This document shows, in pieces, positions 1 to 5,552 of a stretch of 10,022 nt of DNA. This DNA is from CAYNOZ01 sp964398955 (GTDB lineage: Archaea; Methanobacteriota_B; Thermococci; Thermococcales; CAYNOZ01), in contig CAYNOZ010000057.1 of the NCBI GenBank assembly GCA_964398955.1, positions 1-10,022 of the forward strand. Reading direction: 5' to 3'. The number at the start of each line of letters is the position of its first letter. Positions within the stretch are counted from its first letter, which is position 1. Under the pieces are notes generated by a model. The model was not told where the DNA came from. It worked only from the letters and a program-made list of their open reading frames with translations, and made no database searches. The position numbers and the translations under genes were made by a program.

Positions 1-1
1 A

Positions 2-205
2 TTTCCTCCAAACTACGCAAAAGAGAGGAAACTAAAATCACTTGCGGAAGTACTGGAGAGAGGAGAAAAGTTTAGAATAATGAGAGCTCTGGAACAGGAA
101 AATGAAATTATTTATAGTGCAGATGACGTGATTCCGGAAGACTTCCAAGTAAAGCCAGAGAAAGAATTTAATCTGATTTTCCAAAAACCTGTTTATCAAA
201 AATAA
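2..205 (+). CDS. C-terminal fragment of an unidentified protein, cut by the window edge
   Basis: An open frame runs from the left edge to a TAA at 203-205 and encodes 67 residues with no start, so only the 3' end of the gene is present. The visible part is charged, with a Lys/Glu-rich helix (AKERKLKSLAEVLERGEKF) followed by an acidic stretch containing SADDVIPEDF and an ending FQKPVYQK. I do not recognise the family. The frame has ordinary protein composition. The overlapping minus frame encodes a Phe/Leu-rich product typical of an antisense shadow, so I prefer the plus strand. The region is clearly AT-richer than the operon that follows. It converges with the minus-strand gene ending at 223, leaving a 17-base gap. 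Confidence 0.6.
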   Translation, partial: FPPNYAKERKLKSLAEVLERGEKFRIMRALEQENEIIYSADDVIPEDFQVKPEKEFNLIFQKPVYQK

Positions 206-222
206 AAGAAAAAGGAGGGGTT

Positions 223-459
223 TTAGAACCACGTTATCTTCATCGGAGTGAAGAGCTCGTGGTCCTTTGAAATTTGGTCGCCCTCCTCGAACTCCGCGAT
301 TACCTCGAAGTCGGACTCGTCTAGTTCCTCGAACTTTTCCTTGCAGATCAGGCCCCAGTCGGTCCAGACGAAGTCGCTGAGGACCTCGCCCCTCTCGCTG
401 ACCAGGACCCTGTTGCAGAGGTCGCAGAGCAGAACGGTCTTCTCTATTGTCTCGCTCAA
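223..459 (-). CDS. Small Cys-containing (possible zinc-finger) hypothetical protein, TTG start
   Basis: A 78-residue acidic protein beginning MSETIEKTVLLCDLCNR. It has a CxxC knuckle at C12/C15 and a third Cys at C39 (WGLICKEKF), so a metal site is possible, but a fourth clear ligand is missing. The tail is strongly acidic (EELDESDFEVIAEFEEGD). I chose a TTG at 457-459 rather than the longer frame to 522, because TTG lies just after a strong GGAGGTGAT site and overlaps the TGA of the upstream gene as TTGA, a classic coupling arrangement. The longer frame would add about 21 low-complexity residues inside the neighbour. The function is unknown. It is second in a two-gene operon with the 68-residue protein. 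Confidence 0.75.
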   Translation of the reverse strand: MSETIEKTVLLCDLCNRVLVSERGEVLSDFVWTDWGLICKEKFEELDESDFEVIAEFEEGDQISKDHELFTPMKITWF

Positions 460-662
460 TCTATCACCTCCCTCAGAGCTTTTAGGGCCCGGTCCCTGCA
501 GTCCTGATCCATCATCGAGCACTGGACTATCTCGTAGGCCATCTGGAGCATCTCACGGTTGGAGAGCTCCCTGAAGACCAGGGCCCAGACCAGGTCGTGG
601 ACCTCATGCTGCGCCGAAGGGGACTCTCTGCGGGCGCCGACCGAGCAGGCTTTTTCTTTCAT
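456..662 (-). CDS. Small helical hypothetical protein, first gene of a two-gene operon
   Basis: A 68-residue protein, predicted mostly helical, starting MKEKACSVGARRESPSAQ and ending ALKALREVID. It contains three Cys (residues 6, 48, 55) in no obvious metal pattern. The ATG at 662 is preceded at good spacing by GGTGAT, and its TGA overlaps the TTG start of the downstream gene, so the two are probably co-translated. A TATA-like AT-rich block lies 35-46 bases upstream, in one arm of the symmetrical promoter. I do not recognise the family; small paired proteins like these are common in archaeal plasmids and viruses, but that is only context. Confidence 0.7.
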   Translation of the reverse strand: MKEKACSVGARRESPSAQHEVHDLVWALVFRELSNREMLQMAYEIVQCSMMDQDCRDRALKALREVID

Positions 663-696
663 GAGACATCACCGGCGCGGAGCCGGGGAGGTCGTC

Positions 697-743
697 ATAT
701 TTGATTTTAGCGTTAGCGGCCTCTCGAGGAAAAATCAAAATAT
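697..743. promoter_or_regulatory. Symmetrical divergent promoter with mirrored TATA and ribosome-binding sites
   Basis: Two copies of an AAAATCAAATAT-like block face outward: the minus-strand reading of 697-708 and the plus-strand reading of 731-743. Exactly 23 bases beyond each block lies the same nonamer GGTGATGTC, at 673-665 on minus and 767-775 on plus. On the minus side the nonamer is followed by two bases and then the ATG of the 68-residue gene. On the plus side it is followed by two bases and then AGA. The dyad is centred near 720. Reading it as divergent promoters is an inference from archaeal TATA and GGTGAT ribosome-binding conventions. Confidence 0.55.
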
Positions 744-777
744 AGCGCGGCCGAACCCCGGAGAAAGGTGATGTCGG

Positions 778-855
778 AGAAAAAGGAAGCGCAGGGTCGA
801 ACCCGAGGATAAGCGGAGGCGTGTGTATATTTCCCCTATTTACAAGGAAAACTAG
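778..855 (+). pseudogene. Small basic reading frame lacking a start codon (possible decayed gene)
   Basis: From AGA at 778-780 an open frame of 25 codons runs to TAG at 853-855 and encodes a very basic peptide (KRKRRVEPEDKRRRV, then YISPIYKEN). AGA sits exactly where the ATG sits on the mirrored minus side of the divergent promoter, two bases after GGTGATGTC, so a single T-to-G change of an ancestral ATG would explain it. The ATG inside the nonamer (771) opens a different frame of only 13 codons ending at 812. This could be a decayed small gene, an assembly or sequencing error, or coincidence. The frame overlaps the end of the convergent gene at 852 by four bases. Confidence 0.3.
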
Positions 856-1367
856 TCCTCGCGTTCTCTTACTTCGATGTCTTCAAGCTCTATGGGTAAA
901 TCCTCTAATCTTTTTCGTATTTTGTCATAGGTCCCCGTTGCTCCACTTTCCTCTAGTTTTCCCTCAAGATCTATTTTGGCGCTTTCTCTTTCAATCTCAG
1001 TTTTCTCTCTTTCAGCCTCGGCTTTTTTCTTTTCTTCTTTGAGCTTTTCTCTTTCAATCATCCAAGTATCTATCTCTCTAGCAGCTTTCAACAAAATCAA
1101 TGCAGCCGCCGGAGCGCCTATAATTACTTCAAGTACCAGAGGGGACTCCTTGACTATTCTGATAGTCCTCTCCTTGTGCTCGTCTTTGAGGGGCCGGCCG
1201 CCTCTGTACCAGAAACTTGGAGGTATCTTGTAATCCTTATATTCTTTTAGAGACACTATCAGTGAGAGGTCGTGCAAAAGCTCAAGATTGTACAGAAGGT
1301 AGGATATATCGCCCAGTTTCGGCCTCTTTTCCTCCTCCCTGAAGGCAAGCTCAACCCTCATGCTCAT
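852..1367 (-). CDS. Hypothetical protein with hydrophobic central segment and C-terminal coiled coil
   Basis: A 171-residue protein. Residues 1-48 look like a compact mixed domain (MRVELAFREEEKRPKLGD, then ISYLLYNLELLHDLSLIVSL). Residues 76-94 are hydrophobic (PLVLEVIIGAPAAALILL), long enough to insert in or lie along a membrane. Residues 97-140 are a Lys/Glu/Arg-rich coiled coil. The order of an N-terminal domain, a short SPL-containing link, an Ala/Ile-rich helix and a charged coiled coil recurs in orphan proteins of bacterial and archaeal accessory regions, but I cannot assign a named family or function. Either M1 or M3 could be the start; neither has a strong ribosome-binding site. The gene stands alone, with 125 noncoding bases upstream containing one copy of the 21-bp inverted pair. 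Confidence 0.75.
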   Translation of the reverse strand: MSMRVELAFREEEKRPKLGDISYLLYNLELLHDLSLIVSLKEYKDYKIPPSFWYRGGRPLKDEHKERTIRIVKESPLVLEVIIGAPAAALILLKAAREIDTWMIEREKLKEEKKKAEAEREKTEIERESAKIDLEGKLEESGATGTYDKIRKRLEDLPIELEDIEVRERED

Positions 1368-1412
1368 GCCCCAAGACAGAAACTATTCTACAGATTTATT
1401 AATCTAAACGAA

Positions 1413-1433
1413 TTTTAGGTACTACATTTTTCG
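1413..1433 (+). repeat. 21-bp repeat, left copy of an inverted pair
   Basis: This sequence, which contains ACTACATTTTTCG, recurs in inverted orientation at 8641-8661 with 20 of 21 positions identical; the mismatch is T at 1420. The similarity stops sharply on both sides. It lies 46-66 bases upstream of the start of the coiled-coil gene at 1367 and 59-79 bases beyond the stop of the DUF1697 gene at 1493. It may be a recombination site or a regulator-binding site. Confidence 0.6.
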
Positions 1434-1492
1434 TTGAGATGCCAGAGCCGCGTGCTACCCCGCGCCAGACGGGTGTGGTGGCCCCAAGAGAT

Positions 1493-1789
1493 CTACTCGT
1501 CTCTGGTCAAACCTTTGACCGTACGCATGCTCCTGCAGGTCACGTGGACCTCTCTGTCGAAGTGATCCTCCAGTACCTTTTCCAGCCTCTGGCCGACGGT
1601 GGCGTAGTGCATGTTTCTCTTCCTGAAGACCACGTTGTCCGCTCCGTAGAGTTTCTCTACTATCAGGTCATCGCCCTCTATCTGGTCGCAGAGCTCGCGC
1701 ATCTTTTCCTTGGTTATCCCTGCGCTCCCGAACATGTTTATGCCCCTCACGAAGGCGACTCCTCTGCTCCACTCGTCCTCCTCACTCAT
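1493..1789 (-). CDS. DUF1697-family protein, half length
   Basis: A 98-residue protein with the DUF1697 N-terminal signature: VAFVRGINMFG near residue 11, a KMRELCDQIE helix, then DNVVFRKRN matching the family's GNVVF strand, and a following helix RLEKVLEDHFDREVHV. From memory, family members are usually about 170-180 residues with two related halves; this one stops after the first, so it is either truncated or a naturally short form. The biochemical role of the family is not established. Its ATG overlaps the TGA of the acetyltransferase gene as ATGA, with GGAGA upstream, so the two genes are co-translated. Confidence 0.85.
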   Translation of the reverse strand: MSEEDEWSRGVAFVRGINMFGSAGITKEKMRELCDQIEGDDLIVEKLYGADNVVFRKRNMHYATVGQRLEKVLEDHFDREVHVTCRSMRTVKGLTRDE

Positions 1790-2271
1790 CTTTCTCCCCC
1801 TCCGTACCTCAGGACCACCGACTCCTCCACCTGCCTCTCCGGTATGTCCCAGTGCCTGCGCAGCAGCTTTTCTGAATCCTCCACCTGCTCGAACCCGTTC
1901 TTCTCGTAAAAACTAACTGCCCAGTCCGCGCCTCTCCACGTCCCCACCAGCATTTTTTTGTTTTCGGCCTCGTCCACAGCGAACTCCAGAAGTTTGCTTC
2001 CTATGCCCTGGCGCTGGCGCCCAGGCCTCACGTAAAGGTGGCGTATCAGCGTCACCTCCTTCAGGTTCTGGACCCCGACCACGGCCACCAGGTTCGTTTT
2101 TCTGTACCCGTGGAAGTCCATCTCGCGCATCTCCTCCTCCAGCTCCCGCTTGGTCATGTAGGGCTCCGAGTAGCAGTCGTCCGGTATTGCGCCCTCGTAC
2201 CTTTGCGCGGCGCTGTTTATGACCTCCAGGATACCTTCGCCGTCGTTGACCGGCTCTATCCTGCTGTTCAT
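1786..2271 (-). CDS. GNAT-family N-acetyltransferase
   Basis: A 161-residue cytosolic enzyme expected to transfer acetyl from acetyl-CoA to an amine; the substrate is unknown. The acetyl-CoA-binding motif A is clear at residues 79-95 (LYVRPGRQRQGIGSKLLEF), with Q86, G89 and G91 forming the QxxGxG loop. The conserved motif-B region is seen at 117-130 (WAVSFYEKNGFEQV). A tail with HWDIPERQVEESVVL matches a subgroup of GNAT proteins that end in an IPERQxExSVVL-like motif. The length is typical for the superfamily. The start has only a weak purine stretch before it, and a TATA-like box is placed at about 2313-2324. It is the first gene of an operon with DUF1697. This pair looks like ordinary chromosomal cargo rather than mobility machinery. 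Confidence 0.93.
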   Translation of the reverse strand: MNSRIEPVNDGEGILEVINSAAQRYEGAIPDDCYSEPYMTKRELEEEMREMDFHGYRKTNLVAVVGVQNLKEVTLIRHLYVRPGRQRQGIGSKLLEFAVDEAENKKMLVGTWRGADWAVSFYEKNGFEQVEDSEKLLRRHWDIPERQVEESVVLRYGGGER

Positions 2272-2312
2272 CCTTTCATCTTAATTTGGGCGCTTTTAGA
2301 CCTCTTTTCGGC

Positions 2313-2324
2313 CTATAAAAATTA
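2313..2324 (-). promoter_or_regulatory. TATA-like box for the acetyltransferase operon
   Basis: On the minus strand the sequence reads AATTTTTATAGG, about 42-53 bases before the ATG at 2271, which would give a leader of roughly 20 bases. It is assigned by position and composition only. Confidence 0.35.
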
Positions 2325-2435
2325 TTTCTTTTCCTTTTCATCTAATAACCCCCTCATATCTCTTTATTTACCCTTTTCATTTCTTTTCTTTTTTCTTCCC
2401 TATCTCTTCTTTCTCTTTATTAAACATAAAATAAA
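2325..2435. other. Strand-asymmetric polypyrimidine/polypurine tract
   Basis: For about 110 bases the plus strand is almost entirely C and T with scattered A, including runs such as TTTCTTTTCTTTTTTCTTCC, so the minus strand is purine-rich. It sits between the stop of the HerA-like gene and the promoter of the acetyltransferase operon. No gene is supported in it; minus-strand frames here are tiny Lys/Glu peptides. Because the genes on both sides run on minus, the transcribed RNA would be A/G-rich, so it is not a normal archaeal U-rich terminator for them. Confidence 0.5.
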
Positions 2436-2464
2436 ATCTCAGAATGCTCCGTTAAAAAATCCGA

Positions 2465-4450
2465 CTACGAAAACTCGCTCACATGGGAAAATAAAATCTT
2501 ACCGGGTATCTCTCCTTTCCAATCCCTAATTTTTCCCTCTATTTTCTCTTTGACGCTCTCTGAGTTGTAAACTACCTGAACGGTATCAAAATCTTTATCC
2601 AGACACTTTTTAACGTTCTCAAGTTCGTGTTCAGGGCTCAGGGCTATTTCAGTTGCTACCTCCTTTCCCTCTTTGACCGAGTATACGTCTATGCTCTTTC
2701 TACCCATGTAGTACTCGATAAAGGAGTCGTACCCTTTTCCTTGGTAGTGCTCCTGCACTTTTCTCTGCCACCACCTGTGCTCGGCTCCTCCTTTTTCGGG
2801 CTCCCTCACCTTCAAACCTATTGCCCTCAGATGCTTTCTGCCCTCAGGGGTAATTTCGAATATCTTCGGGTTCCTCCCTCTCGTTCCCGTCCTTACCTCT
2901 ACTTCCTTAATCAGCTCATTTTCCAAGAGCTCTTCTCTGGCTCTTCCTCCCTTCTTGGTGTCGAAATCCAGCTTGTCGTACCTTTCAGCGGTCTTTAAGA
3001 GCGGGTTCTCCTTTACGTCCACAAGGAGCTCCTCCGCGGCTTCAGAAATCTCTCTTTCCTCATCCTCCTCTTCCCCACCGACCTTTTCAAGGAAGGCCTC
3101 GGGCCTGTACCTTTTCTTCCACTCAAACTTCTGAATCTCAGGTTCCATCTTCTCCCTTATCTCCTCCTCCGACACGTCCTTGTCTATCTGGTAGTCCGGC
3201 AGAAAGATGGGAACTGGTTCCCTGTCCGCAATTTTGAGGAGAGCGTTTCCCTTCTCCATGGTCCTCGTGTAGTCTATCTCCTCGTCCTCGCCAAGGCCGA
3301 AGGTCCTGGCCATCTCTTCGATGTCCTTTCCACTTCCGAGGCTCATCCATATCTTGACATTGGTGTTCGCCTTTATCGAGTCGGTCAGCTTTGAAGGCTC
3401 GTGGTCCGCGACAGCAAGTGCCTCTCCGAACTCCCTGACCTTTCCGACTATGTCGTCGATGGGCGGCCACCCGGCCTCGGGCTGCCTTTCCCTCATCACG
3501 TCGAAAACTCTCTTAGCCTCGTCAAACATCACCACATGTCTGAGTTTCTCCCTTTGGCCCATTGCATCCCTGTAGTAGTAGATCCACGTGAGAACCGTTT
3601 CCACAAAGAAGTTGCTCACGAACTGGTTGGGCTCCTTCAGCTCGAATATCACGTTCCTGTCCAGAAGCTCCTGCAGAGGGATCCCGGAGCTGCAGTCGAA
3701 TATCTCTCCAGAAAATCCCGTGAACATGGACAGCCTGCTCTGGTTTCTCTCCTTGTACTTGAACCTTGGCGAGGCCGGGGCTATCGCGTCCATCTCCACA
3801 AGCTCCTTCAGCTCAAATACAGATGGGTACTTTCCCTCCTCTTCTACGTTGTAGATTTCATAGAGCTCGTTCAATTTCTCAAGGAAGTAGCTCTCGGAGC
3901 CTATCAAGAGGTCGGTTGCGTGGCAGAACGTGTCCGCCAGTATCTCTCCCCATTTCCCGGGGCTGACCTCTGGTGGAGGCTCCAAGGGGTTGAACTTCAT
4001 GTCCCTCCAGTTTATCACGAGGAGGTCTTCGTATTTCTTGGCCAGGTGCCTGTAGTCGTTCTTGAAGTCAAAAACGATGAACGGAAGGCTTCTCTCCCTG
4101 AGGGTCTCGATGAGGTTATACAGAAATGTGGTCTTTCCCTTTCCCGTCATGGAGACTGCAAGGATGTGCTCGTTCAGCTGCTCCCTAGTCAGGCCTATGT
4201 CATTTCCCTCAGGGTTCTCCCCGATCTTGAACTCCCCAGCCAGATCCTCGTAAGGGTAAAACTCGTCCTTGGTCGCGACTTGCGAGGCCTTCATGGTATA
4301 GACCTCCATCAGGTCCTCAAAGGTCTCGGGGTCAGTTCCAGCGGCCTTTAGGGCTTTCTCTATCTTCTCCTCCGACTCCCCCACCCGCTCCATCAGATCC
4401 TCGAGCTTGTCCAGATCTTCTGGCTCCACGTAGTTGTCGTCTTCAAACAT
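2465..4450 (-). CDS. HerA/FtsK-superfamily ATPase with winged-helix and possible nuclease-like C-terminus
   Basis: A 661-residue protein. Residues 82-415 form a RecA-fold motor of the HerA/VirB4/DUF87 type. Walker A is at 100-108 (SMTGKGKTT), followed by the acidic strand LPFIVFDFKNDY. Walker B is at 306-312 (VVMFDEA). Then comes a HerA-like block (VREFGEALAVADHEPSKLTDSIKANTNVKIW), which I break as 338-353 and 354-368. Residues 1-80 are acidic and helical. Residues 475-545 look like a winged helix (LLVDVKENPLL, ending ITPEGRKHLRAIGL). Residues 555-630 (IDVYSVKEGKEVATEIALS, then NVKKCLDKDFDTVQVV) resemble the PD-(D/E)XK core, with D588 and E601, but A603 replaces the usual Lys. Such ATPases pump DNA or peptides in conjugation, packaging or repair. 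Its isolated position beside integrases suggests transfer or packaging. No ribosome-binding site precedes the ATG, suggesting a leaderless transcript. Confidence 0.88.
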   Translation of the reverse strand: MFEDDNYVEPEDLDKLEDLMERVGESEEKIEKALKAAGTDPETFEDLMEVYTMKASQVATKDEFYPYEDLAGEFKIGENPEGNDIGLTREQLNEHILAVSMTGKGKTTFLYNLIETLRERSLPFIVFDFKNDYRHLAKKYEDLLVINWRDMKFNPLEPPPEVSPGKWGEILADTFCHATDLLIGSESYFLEKLNELYEIYNVEEEGKYPSVFELKELVEMDAIAPASPRFKYKERNQSRLSMFTGFSGEIFDCSSGIPLQELLDRNVIFELKEPNQFVSNFFVETVLTWIYYYRDAMGQREKLRHVVMFDEAKRVFDVMRERQPEAGWPPIDDIVGKVREFGEALAVADHEPSKLTDSIKANTNVKIWMSLGSGKDIEEMARTFGLGEDEEIDYTRTMEKGNALLKIADREPVPIFLPDYQIDKDVSEEEIREKMEPEIQKFEWKKRYRPEAFLEKVGGEEEDEEREISEAAEELLVDVKENPLLKTAERYDKLDFDTKKGGRAREELLENELIKEVEVRTGTRGRNPKIFEITPEGRKHLRAIGLKVREPEKGGAEHRWWQRKVQEHYQGKGYDSFIEYYMGRKSIDVYSVKEGKEVATEIALSPEHELENVKKCLDKDFDTVQVVYNSESVKEKIEGKIRDWKGEIPGKILFSHVSEFS

Positions 4451-4622
4451 GCAACCAGTCTTTGTTTCTTGCCTATGAGATATGACTTTTCTGGAACTCT
4501 CTTTTGAGATTTTGAAGAATAGAACGGCCCCCCAGCTGCAACTTTACATCAGTTTTCATGTAGGTGAAGACTTCTTTTTTGATAAAGAGCGTAATTCCGA
4601 CAGGTCAAGAAACTGAAATAAT

Positions 4623-5045
4623 TTATAGGAACTTGTCCATCTCGCCGCTTAAATTCATGCATTTTCTCGCAACTGTCCATCCGATCGCAGCTGCCCTCTC
4701 CTCTCCCTCCAGCCTTTTTTTATAACCTTTTATCTTCCATCCGTGCTCAATGGTTTTTTCTATGAATTCCTCCTTCGGGTTCCTGTACAGTCTTTTCAAC
4801 CATCTGCCGAGGGCCTCTCTATACTCACTATGCGGCTTCTCTGCGGCCAGTTCCCCGACCTCCTCAAGCGTGATAGGAGCTTCAATATCAATGTCATGCT
4901 CACGCTTCAGGTGCTGGGCCTCCTTTCTAGGAACTACAATATCCTTACCTCTTACGTAGAGTTCACGAGAGGACCCCGGAACAGCTTCGCCCAACCAAGG
5001 GATATATTTCAACTCTTTTCCTCCCAGAAAAATTGCATGTCTCAC
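4623..5045 (-). CDS. Hypothetical protein, GTG start
   Basis: A 140-residue protein of unrecognised family. It begins MRHAIFLGGKELKYIPWLGE, has a short segment with IVVPRKEAQHLKREH, a middle EALGRWLKRLYRNPKEEF, and ends with a helix containing RAAAIGWTVARKC. The N-terminal strand-rich part and Ala-rich C-terminal helix suggest a small two-part fold. It starts with GTG at 5043-5045; the nearest ATG is in another frame. No good ribosome-binding site is visible, and a weak TATA-like CTAAAGAG lies about 28-36 bases upstream. It is transcribed away from the regulator cassette at 5147 and toward the HerA-like gene, from which 172 bases separate it. Confidence 0.7.
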   Translation of the reverse strand: MRHAIFLGGKELKYIPWLGEAVPGSSRELYVRGKDIVVPRKEAQHLKREHDIDIEAPITLEEVGELAAEKPHSEYREALGRWLKRLYRNPKEEFIEKTIEHGWKIKGYKKRLEGEERAAAIGWTVARKCMNLSGEMDKFL

Positions 5046-5097
5046 TCAATATCAGCTTTACTGTCTCTTTAGAAGGGAAATGCAATCGGAACACTCT

Positions 5098-5120
5098 TCC
5101 CTATCTTTAGGGATAAAAGA
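5098..5120 (+). promoter_or_regulatory. TATA-like box with overlapping inverted repeat (candidate operator)
   Basis: TCCCTA (5098-5103), four bases, then TAGGGA (5108-5113) form a perfect 6-bp dyad that runs into the TATA-like GGATAAAAG at 5111-5119. This lies about 28-36 bases before the ATG at 5147, so the transcript would be nearly leaderless. The second gene of the operon encodes a winged-helix protein, which makes autoregulation here plausible (inference). Confidence 0.45.
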
Positions 5121-5146
5121 GAGTTTTCGAAAGAATTCCAAAGCTT

Positions 5147-5260
5147 ATGAGTGGAAGATTATCGGGACTGACCAAAAAGGAGGTTCTCAGGGAGCTGGAA
5201 CTCTGGGCGGAGGAAAGAGCCAAGAAAAGGGATAGAGGGGGTAATGATCTCCGTGACTGA
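5147..5260 (+). CDS. 37-residue charged protein upstream of a winged-helix regulator
   Basis: The frame runs from ATG at 5147 to TGA at 5258-5260. The product starts MSGRLSGLTKKEVLRELELW and continues with a charged tail (AEERAKKRDRGGND). It is predicted to be one amphipathic helix plus a basic end. Support comes from placement: a TATA-like box and dyad directly upstream, and a 17-base overlap with the next gene. The function is unknown. Confidence 0.5.
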   Translation: MSGRLSGLTKKEVLRELELWAEERAKKRDRGGNDLRD

Positions 5261-5549
5261 TATTTTGTACAACTCAAACGGCCTCAGCAGCAGGGAGAAC
5301 GAAGTTCTCAGAGTTTTTGAGGTTCTTGGCTCAAAGTCCGTCTCAACTGAGACGCTGAGACAGCTGACCGGATACGGGCACAAAGTTCTTCAAAAGACCA
5401 TTCAAAAGTTGGTTCATAAAGGGTATTTGGAAGAGGCCACGAAGTGTGAGATGAAATTCTTCAAACCTGACAAGGATAAGCTGGAGGAGGCCCTAGAGGA
5501 GCTGGAGGAGGAAAGTATCATCGACGGTTCATCGGAGATAATTTCTTGA
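5244..5549 (+). CDS. Winged-helix DNA-binding protein, probable transcriptional regulator
   Basis: A 101-residue protein with a winged helix-turn-helix at about residues 14-72. LSSRENEVLRVFEVLG is the first helix, VSTETLRQLTGYGHKVLQKT covers the second and recognition helices, and a wing (LVHKGYLEEATKCEMKFFKP) follows. The tail is a Glu-rich helix (LEEALEELEEE). The architecture matches MarR/ArsR-like archaeal regulators. The ATG is preceded by GAGGGGGT and overlaps the upstream 37-residue frame. It is one of the few plus-strand genes here and ends three bases before the convergent stop of recombinase 1, a typical regulator-next-to-integrase arrangement in integrated elements. Its target is probably its own promoter dyad, or the recombinase promoter. 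Confidence 0.85.
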   Translation: MISVTDILYNSNGLSSRENEVLRVFEVLGSKSVSTETLRQLTGYGHKVLQKTIQKLVHKGYLEEATKCEMKFFKPDKDKLEEALEELEEESIIDGSSEIIS

Positions 5550-5552
5550 AGT

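Noticed and set aside
38..232. Minus-strand 64-codon frame rich in Phe and Leu
   Set aside because: It is the antisense shadow of the plus-strand partial gene and has unnatural composition.
1436..1492. GC-rich block after the DUF1697 stop that faintly resembles tRNA sequence (minus-strand GGGGTAGCAC and a CTCTGGC-like loop)
   Set aside because: No acceptor pairing, no U8, no matching anticodon stem and no T-loop could be built on either strand.
3401..4351. Long plus-strand open frame of 316 codons
   Set aside because: It is antisense to the well-supported HerA-like motor, including Walker A and B; codon bias on the true strand keeps it open.
4482..4616. Plus-strand 44-codon frame (MTFLELSFEILKN...) in the gap between the HerA-like and 140-residue genes
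   Set aside because: No ribosome-binding site or TATA box, and it overlaps the likely HerA-like promoter region; a chance frame cannot be told from a gene here.
5159..5383. Minus-strand 74-codon frame opposite the regulator cassette
   Set aside because: Shadow of two overlapping plus-strand genes; no initiation signals.
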